From NCBI GenBank assembly GCA_964226685.1, contig CAXQRU010000025.1:1-37915 (forward strand): 37,915 bases of DNA, given 5' to 3'. Below, one piece after another: positions 15,438-24,159 of the stretch. Origin of the DNA: CAXQRU01 sp964226685 (GTDB taxonomy: Bacteria > Pseudomonadota > Gammaproteobacteria > Pseudomonadales > Cellvibrionaceae). The position numbers and the translations under genes were made by a program. The notes under the pieces are model-generated. The model made no database searches. It had not been told where the DNA came from and was given only the letters and a program-made list of their open reading frames with translations. Numbering within the stretch: position 1 is the stretch's first letter; each line of letters opens with the position of its first letter.

Positions 15438-16550
15438 CTATTGGTCTTTGATAATGGGTTGAAATTGGAAATCGGGTAACACTTCATTATTAATCGACAC
15501 CGGTATTTTATTGCGAAGCTTAAAAACTCCCGCTGAGGCAATCGTTTGTCCCTCGCTCAGCCCTTTAAGCACCTGGACAAAATCACCCCGCTTTTCGCCC
15601 AGTTTTACAAATTGTTGACGAGCAATCAAACTGTCATTATTTTCTGACTTTTCGATAACAAAAACAGAATCACCAAAAGTGGCATATTGAACAGCCACAA
15701 TAGGGATTGTTAAAAATGGCTCAACATCGGGCAAGATCACTTGAATACTCGCAAACATACCGGGCACTAATAGATTATCGGTATTATCCAAAATCGCTTG
15801 AACTCTCACACTGCGCGTATCGGGATCAACCTCTGGAGCAATGGTGCTGATTTGGCCTTCAAAAACTTTATCAGGCTCTACATCGATACTCAAACGCACC
15901 ACCAAACCGACCTTTAGTTGTGACAAGGATTTTTGGGGTAAAGAAAAGTTTACAAACATTTGGTTGGTCGCTTGCAATGAAACCACCGCCTGCCCCGCAT
16001 CAATGGTCTGCCCCAAATTTATTTGCCGGATACCTAAGCGACCGTCAAAGGGTGCCCGAATCGATTTTTTCTCAATTGCCGCTAAAATATTATCCACTGA
16101 AGCTCGAGCTGCACTGTAAGCACTTTGAGCATTATCTAACTCGGCTTTAGAAGCCACTTTTTGACGATAGAGGGCACGGATACGATTCAAATTACTCCCT
16201 GTCAATGCAGCCTCAGCTTCAGCTGATCGAAGTTGTGCTCGCTCAGCCGAAGTATCTTGCTCCACCAGAAGATCTCCGGTTTTTACCTCACTCCCCGCCT
16301 CAAAATGTATGGCTGTCACTCGGCCGGAAAGATCAGCCGTCACCACCAAACCTTTAAAGGCCTCTAAGGTTCCTATCGCTAAGAAGCTCTGTTGCCAAGG
16401 TTTTTGGGCCACATCAAAAGTCGAAATCGTTTGCGAAGGCACATCGTTGGGGAGATTCGATAAAGTGATAAATTGATCCGCTTTAACCGCGACAATCGAG
16501 CCAATCACTGCTGACAGAATCAAAATCAACAAGGCAATGGTTTTTTTCAT
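15438..16550 (-). CDS. RND periplasmic adaptor (membrane fusion protein)
   Basis: 370 aa. An N-terminal membrane anchor or signal (KTIALLILILSAVIGSIVAVKA) precedes the adaptor layout: a first lipoyl half (GLVVTADLSGRVTAIHFEAGSE), an alpha-hairpin (AQLRSAEAEAALTGSNLNRI to AIEKK), a second lipoyl half (IRAPFDGRLGIRQINLGQTI) and a beta-barrel region (LVPGMFASIQVILP). It links the RND pump to an outer-membrane channel across the periplasm. First gene of a two-gene operon with the pump, and divergent from gpx. No regulator gene is adjacent. Confidence 0.94.
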   Translation of the reverse strand: MKKTIALLILILSAVIGSIVAVKADQFITLSNLPNDVPSQTISTFDVAQKPWQQSFLAIGTLEAFKGLVVTADLSGRVTAIHFEAGSEVKTGDLLVEQDTSAERAQLRSAEAEAALTGSNLNRIRALYRQKVASKAELDNAQSAYSAARASVDNILAAIEKKSIRAPFDGRLGIRQINLGQTIDAGQAVVSLQATNQMFVNFSLPQKSLSQLKVGLVVRLSIDVEPDKVFEGQISTIAPEVDPDTRSVRVQAILDNTDNLLVPGMFASIQVILPDVEPFLTIPIVAVQYATFGDSVFVIEKSENNDSLIARQQFVKLGEKRGDFVQVLKGLSEGQTIASAGVFKLRNKIPVSINNEVLPDFQFQPIIKDQ

Positions 16551-16626
16551 GACACCATCTGTGAGTACAATAGGGGCTCATACTATAGCGTGAATTGTTG
16601 TGATTCGCATCCACTAATCTGACTGA

Positions 16627-16655
16627 TCCACAATAACGGCAAGAACGTATATACT
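16627..16655 (+). promoter_or_regulatory. Possible promoter of the peroxidase gene
   Basis: TCCACA (16627-16632), 17 bases, TATACT (16650-16655). The expected start of transcription falls on the short palindrome TGACC-A-GGTCA (16662-16672), which ends five bases before the gene's ATG and could be a repressor site. Confidence 0.45.
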
Positions 16656-16677
16656 CAGACATGACCAGGTCAAAACC

Positions 16678-17211
16678 ATGAAGTTACTGATAGTATTAAT
16701 TTTTCTTCTACCTTTTTTTGCCTTCGGTAGTTGCCCAACGATATTAAAAAGTGAAGTCCGGTTACTTCACTCTGAACAAACAATCGATTTGTGCCAAGAA
16801 TTTGCAGGACACACGACGTTGATTGTCAATACCGCTAGCCATTGTGGTTACACCCATCAGTTCAAAGATCTTGAAGCTTTACACCAAAGCTATCAATCCA
16901 GAGGCTTAAAAGTCATCGGCTTTCCTTCCAATGACTTTAATCAAGCCGCACGAGATGAAGCCCAAGCGGCACGGGTTTGCTATGAAAATTATGGTGTGAG
17001 TTTTACGATGTTAGCACCCAGCAAAGTCACTGGGTCAGAAGCAAATGAAGTGTTTAAAGAAATACAAAAGCAATCTATGGAGCCTCAATGGAACTTTACT
17101 AAGTACTTAGTGGATGTCAATGGAAAGGTCGTGCAACGCTTTGACTCATCAGTATCTCCACAATCCAAGGTTGTTATTGACGCCATCGAAGCCCAACTTA
17201 ATCGCCAATAA
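16678..17211 (+). CDS. Exported glutathione peroxidase family protein
   Basis: 177 aa. A signal peptide (MKLLIVLIFLLPFFAFG) places it in the periplasm, unlike most bacterial Gpx. The catalytic Cys56 lies in NTASHCGYTHQF. The second block, FPSNDFNQ, has Ser where many have Cys and Asn-Asp where FPCNQF is usual. Trp and Asn of the tetrad are in PQWNF. Cys101 (ARVCYENYGVSF) sits where the resolving Cys of thioredoxin-dependent family members lies, so it probably reduces hydroperoxides through a thiol relay rather than glutathione. It is the only plus-strand gene among minus-strand ones here, and its last 14 bases overlap the end of the response-regulator gene. Confidence 0.9.
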   Translation: MKLLIVLIFLLPFFAFGSCPTILKSEVRLLHSEQTIDLCQEFAGHTTLIVNTASHCGYTHQFKDLEALHQSYQSRGLKVIGFPSNDFNQAARDEAQAARVCYENYGVSFTMLAPSKVTGSEANEVFKEIQKQSMEPQWNFTKYLVDVNGKVVQRFDSSVSPQSKVVIDAIEAQLNRQ

Positions 17212-18445
17212 TCATATCGCCACCCGCTTCCTTGGCTCTTTGGAGGTAATCGCTTGCGATAGAGAGCGCCTGGGTTAAATTCTGTGTTGGCTGGCTAGTA
17301 ATTCCCGCTCTCATGGTAATAAATAAATCGTCACTAGCGCCAACATCAAAGGGTTCCTGACTGATGATTTTCCTGACTTTATCAATCAATGCATGTGCTT
17401 TATCGTGACTAAGGCCTACCATTAATACATAAAACTCATTACCACCGGATCTTGCGATCAAAAACCGACTCAACAATTCATCTAATTTTTCAGCCAAGGT
17501 GGTAAGCACAAGATCACCAAAGCCTTGCCCATAACGATCATTGACTCCTCTAAATCGGTCTAAATCCAAAACGGCCAATGCGACTGGTTTTCTGTTTTGA
17601 ATCGCTTTTTGGTACATCCCTTCTCCGCGGTCAAAGAAATAACGCCGGTTACCAATACCAGTCACAAAATCTTGATGAGCCAGCTCACGAATCTTGTTAA
17701 CCATTTGTAAAGATTCGATATTGTGCATAACACGACAATAAAACTCTTCTTGATTAAATGGTTTGTAGAGGAAATCATTCGCGCCAACCTTAATGAACTT
17801 TGCCGACAGAGCACCTTGCCCCTCAGCAGATAGCCCTATGATGGCAAAATCGGTTTTTTCATATTGAGTGCGAATCTGCTTGACCAGCTCAAAGCCATCC
17901 ATCACAGGCATATTGTAATCGGTGATAACCAAGCTCACATCTGGAGTATTGCTGAGCTGCTCTAAGGCTTCTTGGCCATCGTTGGCAGAAATTACTTGAA
18001 AGCGAAGCTGGTTAAGTAATTTACAAATGTAATTTCGCATTGGCTTGGAATCTTCCACCACCAATACTTTAATTTTTTCATTTTGCTTGAGATAGTTAAT
18101 GGCCTTGATGGCGTACAAATAGGAATATTTACCCTCTTTGGTAACATAATCCACCACCCCCTTACTGACCAACTGCTCTCGCTTTTCCTCATCAAAAGTG
18201 CCTGTTAAAACAACCGTTGGTACTTTATGAGAAAGCATAAAGTCAATGATTTCTCCATTCGGAGCATCGGGGAGATTGAGGTCGACTAAGGCTGCAAAAA
18301 TATCTTCAGCATTGTCTTGATAAAGCACTTTCGCTTCTTCAAAGGAAATGGCATACAATGCCTCAAAATCCAAAGACTGTTTTGCAACATGACGAACAAT
18401 CTTCATGACCAATGGGCTATCTTCAACGATCAACACTTTTGCCAT
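17198..18445 (-). CDS. Response regulator, REC-REC-GGDEF (GGNEF variant)
   Basis: 415 aa from this start. REC1 (about 3-120) carries Asp55 and REC2 (about 126-240) carries Asp176 with YKPF. A GGDEF domain follows (about 255-415) with the metal site LDLDRF and the loop GGNEF (334-338) in place of GG(D/E)EF. No RxxD inhibitory site precedes it. Asn at the third loop position may weaken or abolish cyclic-di-GMP synthesis. The ATG at 18445 has AAGGTG upstream and begins exactly at the REC motif AKVLIVEDS; a TTG at 18487 would add 14 residues. It lies 61 bases after rhlB and may share its transcript. No histidine kinase is nearby. Confidence 0.9.
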   Translation of the reverse strand: MAKVLIVEDSPLVMKIVRHVAKQSLDFEALYAISFEEAKVLYQDNAEDIFAALVDLNLPDAPNGEIIDFMLSHKVPTVVLTGTFDEEKREQLVSKGVVDYVTKEGKYSYLYAIKAINYLKQNEKIKVLVVEDSKPMRNYICKLLNQLRFQVISANDGQEALEQLSNTPDVSLVITDYNMPVMDGFELVKQIRTQYEKTDFAIIGLSAEGQGALSAKFIKVGANDFLYKPFNQEEFYCRVMHNIESLQMVNKIRELAHQDFVTGIGNRRYFFDRGEGMYQKAIQNRKPVALAVLDLDRFRGVNDRYGQGFGDLVLTTLAEKLDELLSRFLIARSGGNEFYVLMVGLSHDKAHALIDKVRKIISQEPFDVGASDDLFITMRAGITSQPTQNLTQALSIASDYLQRAKEAGGDMIIGD

Positions 18446-18506
18446 AGCGCACCTTTTAATATCGGCTATCGCTTCAAGTGTAGACAATTTTGAACAATTA
18501 AGCCCT

Positions 18507-19823
18507 TTATGCCTTTAATAAATGATCAGGAGGCAAGGTTTTCGTGAGGGGGCTTTTGAGCAATGCTTCAATATCAGGTAGACACATTGCGTCGTCTTCA
18601 CTGGCAAAGCTAATAGAAACCCCACTTTTACCGGCTCGCCCTGTTCTTCCAATTCGGTGGACATAATCCTCTGGCTCTTCAGGCAAGGTAAAATTCACCA
18701 CATGACTAATATCATCGATATGAATCCCCCGACCAGCTACATCGGTTGCCACCAATACTTTTATACGCCCTTGTTTAAAGTCATCTAAGGTTTTAACCCT
18801 TTTCTGTTGCTGAACTTCACCCGATAAAAGCCCAACCTTGATGCCTTTTTTCTTTAAAAAATGATATAAATCACGACACTGATCTCGACGATTAGCAAAG
18901 ACAATCATCGACTCAACATCCGGCTCATTTAATAAATTCAGCAAAACCATTTCTTTTTCATCGGCTGACAACAAATACACCCGTTGATCAACGGTTTCGG
19001 TGGCTACATTTTTGGGTTCGATTTCGACATGTACGGGATCACAGGTCCACTGCTCGGCAAGGCGTAACACATCATCACTGAAGGTCGCTGAAAAGAACAG
19101 CGTTTGTCGGCTCTCTTTTTTAGGGGTGTGACGCACAATTCTTCTAACGTCTGGGATAAATCCCATATCCAACATCCGATCGGCCTCATCTAAAACCAAA
19201 ATCTCGATTTGATCGAGATAGATATCCCTCTTGCTGACAAAATCCAATAAGCGTCCTGGTGTGGCTATCACAATATCAACCAATTTCGAGTGCAATGCTT
19301 GACGTTGCTTTTGGTAGTCCATCCCCCCCACTAGGGTGTGAATTTGCAAATCCGTGAACCGGGCAAGTTGCTCTGCATTCTCAGCAATTTGCATTACAAG
19401 CTCACGAGTAGGAGCAATCACAAGAGCCCTGGCCTCGCCAGCATAGCGCTTTTCTTCCAGTGGATTTTTGAGTAAATCATCGATAATCGTGATCAAAAAT
19501 GCAGCCGTTTTTCCAGTGCCAGTTTGAGCCTTACCTAACAAATCATGACCATTTAGGGTATTGGGTAGAGAACGAGCCTGGATGGGAGAGCAATATTGAT
19601 AACCTGTCTCAGCGATACCACGCATTAAAGACAACTCAAGGGATAAGTCATGAAAGCGCAGCTTACCTGGCTCAGGGGGCACCACAAAATCATTCAAAGA
19701 CCAAGCTTTGGGCTTAGGCTTTTTGGCAGGCTTAGTGCGGGAATCTCGCGGGTGAGCTATTGCTTTGGGGGTAGAAGTATCAACTTTCGCGCTTGAGTTC
19801 TTCTTAAAAAGTCGTTTTATCAA
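18507..19823 (-). CDS. rhlB: DEAD-box RNA helicase RhlB
   Basis: 438 aa. A basic N-terminal extension (about 1-45), then the helicase core: Q motif (GYQYCSPIQ), AQTGTGKT (99-106), DEAD (212-215), SAT (245-247) and HRIGRTGR (389-396). The stretches WSLNDFVVPPEPGKLRFHD and ERQTL/SRQTLFFSATFSDDV-like regions follow Pseudomonas RhlB closely. RhlB unwinds structured RNA and in some species feeds the RNase E degradosome. The start is a TTG at 19823: a stop lies three codons upstream, no ATG fits, and IKRLFKK matches the usual N-terminus. The next gene downstream is the REC-REC-GGDEF regulator. Confidence 0.9.
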   Translation of the reverse strand: MIKRLFKKNSSAKVDTSTPKAIAHPRDSRTKPAKKPKPKAWSLNDFVVPPEPGKLRFHDLSLELSLMRGIAETGYQYCSPIQARSLPNTLNGHDLLGKAQTGTGKTAAFLITIIDDLLKNPLEEKRYAGEARALVIAPTRELVMQIAENAEQLARFTDLQIHTLVGGMDYQKQRQALHSKLVDIVIATPGRLLDFVSKRDIYLDQIEILVLDEADRMLDMGFIPDVRRIVRHTPKKESRQTLFFSATFSDDVLRLAEQWTCDPVHVEIEPKNVATETVDQRVYLLSADEKEMVLLNLLNEPDVESMIVFANRRDQCRDLYHFLKKKGIKVGLLSGEVQQQKRVKTLDDFKQGRIKVLVATDVAGRGIHIDDISHVVNFTLPEEPEDYVHRIGRTGRAGKSGVSISFASEDDAMCLPDIEALLKSPLTKTLPPDHLLKA

Positions 19824-19944
19824 TGCTATTTATCCAAATTTTTACATCAGACCTTGTACTCTATCATAGCTGTAAAGAAGAGGAAGCTTTTATTCGGCTC
19901 TTTACCTAGTAAGCCAATCGATCATCCCTGACCGATTATGTGAA

Positions 19945-19984
19945 AAACCTCTATTTTAAGGGGTTCGCGGCGCTTACCAGCGCC
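19945..19984 (-). terminator. Probable terminator after the DUF898 gene
   Basis: On the minus strand a GGCGCT/AGCGCC hairpin (19969-19984) is followed by a second weaker stem (about 19946-19965) and a run of T. It lies 26 bases past the DUF898 stop. The remaining bases to rhlB (19824-19944) show nothing clear. Confidence 0.4.
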
Positions 19985-20009
19985 AGCACCATCCCTAATC
20001 GACTGTCAC

Positions 20010-21410
20010 CTATGTCTGGTTTCTTAAGCTGATATGCTCAGCTTTGTAGCTTGCACATCGAAGAAAGGCATGGGGCAGCAACAAACCAGCAGAGCCGATA
20101 ACCATCAAAACATTGCTTAGAATCAGCACCAGATAAGAGCGCATGCGATAATTGGCATAAAAGCCATTACCCCGCCATTTAGCATGGTTATAAAGTAGAT
20201 TCATTAATCTGGTCATAGACCAAGCAAACCACAACATACTCACAAAGAAGCCGTATCCTACAGCCAGAGCTAACCATGGAATCCAGATAGCGATGATTGC
20301 AACTAAAGCAAACACCACCATGCCAATGGATGTGGTGTAGTAATCCTCCACGGATGCCTTAAATTCAAAGGCCTGATTATTGTAGAAGGTGTTTTCGACG
20401 ATAAATCGTTGGCAACGGTATAAAGCCCAAGGCAACAGCGTTCCACAAGATAGGATAGCCACCAAGGGCCAAGCCACAAAGTGTAAAAGGGCTTGTAGGT
20501 AGCTGACCCTAAAATCAAACCTAGCCCCACGAAACTCAGTCGCACGCAGGTGGTGACTATGTACCTTAATCAGGCTAAAAGGGATAACGATAGAAAATGC
20601 CACAACACTCGCAAGAAGAGCCCACTTAAGCGATAACACCACCGCTACGCACAAAAATCCTAGAACACCCAAGGTGAGAGGTAAATAGGCATACAGAAGT
20701 GGCTGAGGGTCTGCACTGTAGGTAAAGCGGCTGCCACTCTCTGTTGTTAAATGCTCACAAAAAAACTGTTTTCTAAACATATCCGCATGAGGTCTATGTA
20801 AACCACAGGAGATTATCGTCATCAGGGTATTGCCCCACCAACGCAACCAATACTCCTTCGGCCGGGCCCGCAGACGTAACAGTTCATATCCCGGTTTTGC
20901 TCCTTTGTCGACAGGCTCATCGACAACAACTGAGGCCTTTGACGGGCTGGAAAAACTGTATTCCAGAGGAATATGGATCGTATCATCTGAACTGTCTTCA
21001 TCGACAGCTTCGTGCTCCTCAGGCTCCATAGGTTCAGAGCGTTCATTTTGAACTGAGCCGAACAAAATGACGTTTTCATTTTGCTGGGCATCATTAACAT
21101 CAGCTATATCGTCTTCATCAAATGCGGCAAGCCCCTTATTGGATCGACTGGGAATGGTCAACTCAATGGCGACATCCAAACCATAGGTATAGAGTTTTTT
21201 GCGGTATTTTTTTGCCGTAATAATATCGATATCACTTTTAATGACGGTACGACAGGCCATAAACATGGCTTCAATAGTGTAATCTGGCAAATTGAATAAG
21301 GCTTTTAGGCTGCGTTTTGCATGACGTTCATCAAAACCCTCTCGAACGTCGCCATAAAAGGCAATGTCAAAACGGTCTGCAGAAGCGATTGGCTGGGATG
21401 GATTTATCAT
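20010..21410 (-). CDS. DUF898 (YjgN-type) inner-membrane protein
   Basis: 466 aa from this start. The N-terminal 80 residues form a small domain (DRFDIAFYGDVREGFDERHAKRSL ... IKSDIDIITAKKYRKKL) often seen ahead of membrane proteins, and an acidic linker follows. The C-terminal 300 residues are DUF898: repeated polytopic units, each with an R-x-x-E/F-x-G-x-x-F pattern (ATEFRGARFDF, NTFYNNQAFEF, HAKWRGNGFYANYRMRSYLV) and several membrane helices. Function unknown. The longest frame starts at a TTG (21482); I prefer the ATG at 21410 because it leads directly into the domain, although neither has a good ribosome site. Confidence 0.85.
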   Translation of the reverse strand: MINPSQPIASADRFDIAFYGDVREGFDERHAKRSLKALFNLPDYTIEAMFMACRTVIKSDIDIITAKKYRKKLYTYGLDVAIELTIPSRSNKGLAAFDEDDIADVNDAQQNENVILFGSVQNERSEPMEPEEHEAVDEDSSDDTIHIPLEYSFSSPSKASVVVDEPVDKGAKPGYELLRLRARPKEYWLRWWGNTLMTIISCGLHRPHADMFRKQFFCEHLTTESGSRFTYSADPQPLLYAYLPLTLGVLGFLCVAVVLSLKWALLASVVAFSIVIPFSLIKVHSHHLRATEFRGARFDFRVSYLQALLHFVAWPLVAILSCGTLLPWALYRCQRFIVENTFYNNQAFEFKASVEDYYTTSIGMVVFALVAIIAIWIPWLALAVGYGFFVSMLWFAWSMTRLMNLLYNHAKWRGNGFYANYRMRSYLVLILSNVLMVIGSAGLLLPHAFLRCASYKAEHISLRNQT

Positions 21411-21483
21411 TATTTGACCAACTGCACAAGCAATAATCACACAATCAACTTTAACAGTACGATACTTTTTAAATGAAAACAAC

Positions 21484-21514
21484 GACTTTTGTCATGATTT
21501 TGAGACTTTTGTCA
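21484..21514. repeat. Direct repeat at the end of moeB
   Basis: GACTTTTGTCA occurs at 21484-21494 and again at 21504-21514, a 20-base period (about two helical turns). It overlaps the moeB stop codon and lies 74-104 bases before the DUF898 ATG, a possible paired binding site. Confidence 0.4.
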
Positions 21515-22249
21515 CCTACATATAGGGCAAGTCGCATCAGGCTCAAGATTTAACACACGCCACCCACCTTGAAGACCATCATAAAGCTGAATCTTCCCCA
21601 CCATGGATTGACCAAAGGGCGTGATCAAGCGGATGGTCTCAAGCGCCTGTAGCGAGCCTATCACGCCAACAACGGGGCTTAAAACACCCGATTGTGCGCA
21701 GGATTCATCACCAGAGGGCGACTGATAGAGACAACGATAGCATGGTGAGTTGGGCTTAGAGGGATCAAACACTGCCAATTGCCCCTCAAAACGAATAGCG
21801 GCACCAGAAACGAGAGGAGTTTTAGTGGTCACACTGGCTTCATTGACCATAAATCGGGTGTCAAAATTATCGCTGCAATCCACGACAACTTGAGCGCTGG
21901 CAATCAAATCAGAAAGCTCATTTAAATCAAGGCGTCTATCAATTATATTAATGTCAACTCTAGGAGACTGGTTCAATAAGGCAGCACGAGCTGAACAGAC
22001 CTTTTTCTGACCGATAGATTCATACTGATGAATAATTTGGCGCTGCAAGTTGGTCAAATCAACGACATCATCATCCACCAAGGTCAAACGACCTAGGCCC
22101 GCCGCTGCCAAATACATGGCTGCTGGACTCCCCAGACCACCCATCCCAATAATCACAACATGCGCAGCGGCCAATGCCGCCTGGCCATCAACATCTATTT
22201 GAGGTAACAGTATGTGCCTTGAGTATTGTAAAAGATACTGATCATCCAT
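21512..22249 (-). CDS. moeB: MoeB/ThiF-type adenylyltransferase
   Basis: 245 aa. It adenylates the C-terminal Gly of a ubiquitin-like sulfur carrier (MoaD or ThiS). It has the nucleotide-binding GMGGLG (35-40), the Arg-rich NLQRQIIH helix, the catalytic Asp130 in DCSDNFDTR, and two zinc CxxC pairs (Cys170/173, Cys241/244). The start LLQYSRHILLPQIDVDGQ is typical. It follows prmC by three bases in the conserved hemA-prfA-prmC-moeB operon. Position matches Pseudomonas moeB; whether it serves molybdopterin, thiamine or both cannot be told. There is no rhodanese domain. Confidence 0.92.
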   Translation of the reverse strand: MDDQYLLQYSRHILLPQIDVDGQAALAAAHVVIIGMGGLGSPAAMYLAAAGLGRLTLVDDDVVDLTNLQRQIIHQYESIGQKKVCSARAALLNQSPRVDINIIDRRLDLNELSDLIASAQVVVDCSDNFDTRFMVNEASVTTKTPLVSGAAIRFEGQLAVFDPSKPNSPCYRCLYQSPSGDESCAQSGVLSPVVGVIGSLQALETIRLITPFGQSMVGKIQLYDGLQGGWRVLNLEPDATCPICR

Positions 22250-22252
22250 AAG

Positions 22253-23074
22253 CTACTGCCAACAACCTAAAGTCACTCTAGGATGTCCATCTAGATCATT
22301 GATTGTCTTAACAAAATCAAACCCTCGTTGCTCCAGCATAGAGCGTACAGCACAAGCCTGTTGGAAGCCATGCTCAAACAACAAATGGCCCTTTGGTTTT
22401 AAGAATTGAGGCGCTTGCTCTATGATTTGTTTGATATCAGCCAACCCCTCCTGCCCAGCCACCAAAGCACTTAGAGGCTCAAATCTGACATCCCCTTCTC
22501 GTAAATGAGGATCATCTTTATCGATGTATGGCGGGTTGCTGACAATCACATCAAATTGTTGATCAACTTTATCAAACCAGTCGCTTTGAATAAAACTCAC
22601 CGCTCCTTGTAGTTGTTCATTATTAACCCTAGCCACTTCCAGGGCCTCAGCGGATTGATCAATGGCTAGTACTACCCAATTGGGTCTTGAAATCGACAGA
22701 GCAATAGCAATCGCGCCGGAGCCTGCTCCCAAATCCAACAGCTCGCCAGATTCAACGGGCATTAACTCAAGCGCCGCTTCGACTAAAGTTTCAGTCGCAG
22801 GTCTTGGTATCAATGTGTGCTGATTGACACGAAAGGAAAGAGAAAAGAACTCTCGCTCACCGGTTAAATGAGCGATAGGCTCACCAAGTAGCCTGCGTTT
22901 AAGAAGGCTATTCCATAAGGCCTGTTGCTCTAGTGTTAGGGCTTTTTCAGGCCAGGCATAAAGATGACTTCGCGGCTTGCCCAGTACATGTGCCAACAAG
23001 ACCTCGGCATCTAGCCTCGGCGAGTCACTATCAATCTGCAAACTGGCATTTTTCAAACACTCAGCAAGGGTCAT
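22253..23074 (-). CDS. prmC: Release factor glutamine methyltransferase PrmC
   Basis: 273 aa. It methylates the Gln of the GGQ motif in RF1 and RF2 using S-adenosylmethionine. The N-terminal helical domain ends in HLTGEREFFSLSFRV. The SAM motif is DLGAGSGAIAIAL (114-126) and the catalytic NPPY is at 180-183. Its ATG overlaps the prfA stop in a TAATG junction, so enzyme and substrate are co-translated, as in many gammaproteobacteria. Confidence 0.97.
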   Translation of the reverse strand: MTLAECLKNASLQIDSDSPRLDAEVLLAHVLGKPRSHLYAWPEKALTLEQQALWNSLLKRRLLGEPIAHLTGEREFFSLSFRVNQHTLIPRPATETLVEAALELMPVESGELLDLGAGSGAIAIALSISRPNWVVLAIDQSAEALEVARVNNEQLQGAVSFIQSDWFDKVDQQFDVIVSNPPYIDKDDPHLREGDVRFEPLSALVAGQEGLADIKQIIEQAPQFLKPKGHLLFEHGFQQACAVRSMLEQRGFDFVKTINDLDGHPRVTLGCWQ

Positions 23075-24159
23075 TAGTGGGCAAGTGCCGTTAATTGATC
23101 GGCCTGATGCTCCGTGATCAAAGGCGATAGCACTTGATCTAACTCTCCAGCCATAATTTCATCCAACTTGTAGAGGGTAAGATTGATCCGATGATCCGTC
23201 ATACGCCCCTGAGGAAAGTTGTAGGTGCGAATTCGCTCAGAGCGATCACCAGTACCGACGAGGCTTCGACGCTCTTCTGCTATCTCTTTTTCAGCCGCTT
23301 CTTGCTGAGCACTGGCCAACTTAGAGGCCAATAGAGACATCGCGCGTGCGCGGTTCTTATGCTGTGAACGTTCATCCTGACACTCAACCACAATGCCCGT
23401 GGGCAAATGTGTTAAACGAATGGCTGAATCGGTTTTGTTAACGTGCTGACCACCGGCACCACTGGCTCTAAAGGTATCAATTCTCAAATCGGCCTTATTA
23501 ATATTGATAGCCTCTTGCTCATCCGCCTCCGGCATCACAGCCACGGTGCAAGCGGAGGTATGAATACGACCTTGAGATTCAGTTTCTGGGACACGTTGCA
23601 CTCGATGAGCACCCGACTCAAACTTCAAGCGAGCATAAACCCCCTGGCCAATCACCCTTGTAATGATTTCTTTATAACCACCATGCTCACCGAAACTTTC
23701 GCTGATCACTTCTACTCGCCACCCCTGTTGCTCCGCATAACGCGAGTACATCCTAAAGAGATCCCCAGAAAAAATAGCGGCCTCATCACCACCTGTTCCG
23801 GCGCGAATTTCCAAAAAGACGTTTTTATGATCATTGGGGTCTTTGGGCAGCAATAGTTTTTGCAGCTCAACTTCCAGTTCTGCGATTTTCTCTGAAATCC
23901 CGTCCAGCTCATCTTCAGCCATGGCTTTCATGTCAGTATCATCACTAGTCAACCACTGCTTAGCTTCGTCCTCATCATTTTTGAGCTTTTGGTAGCGTTC
24001 AAAGGCTTTAATGACAGGTTCTATCTCAGCATATTCTTGAGACAGGCTCCTAAAGCGTGGCTGATTGGCAATGGTTTCAGGCTCACTGAGTAATGCACCC
24101 ACCTCAACATAGCGTTCACTTAATTGTTCTAACTTATCGATTATCGAAGATTTAATCAT
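23074..24159 (-). CDS. prfA: Peptide chain release factor 1
   Basis: 361 aa. RF1 recognises UAA and UAG and triggers peptide release. The peptidyl-transferase motif GGQ is at 236-238 in RASGAGGQHVNKTDSAIRLTH. The stop-codon tripeptide is P-E-T (191-193, RVPETESQGRIH), a PxT type as expected for RF1 rather than the SPF of RF2. The start at 24159 gives the conserved beginning IKSSIIDKLEQL; the ATG at 24174 would add five residues and has no ribosome site. It overlaps hemA by eight bases. Confidence 0.96.
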   Translation of the reverse strand: MIKSSIIDKLEQLSERYVEVGALLSEPETIANQPRFRSLSQEYAEIEPVIKAFERYQKLKNDEDEAKQWLTSDDTDMKAMAEDELDGISEKIAELEVELQKLLLPKDPNDHKNVFLEIRAGTGGDEAAIFSGDLFRMYSRYAEQQGWRVEVISESFGEHGGYKEIITRVIGQGVYARLKFESGAHRVQRVPETESQGRIHTSACTVAVMPEADEQEAININKADLRIDTFRASGAGGQHVNKTDSAIRLTHLPTGIVVECQDERSQHKNRARAMSLLASKLASAQQEAAEKEIAEERRSLVGTGDRSERIRTYNFPQGRMTDHRINLTLYKLDEIMAGELDQVLSPLITEHQADQLTALAH

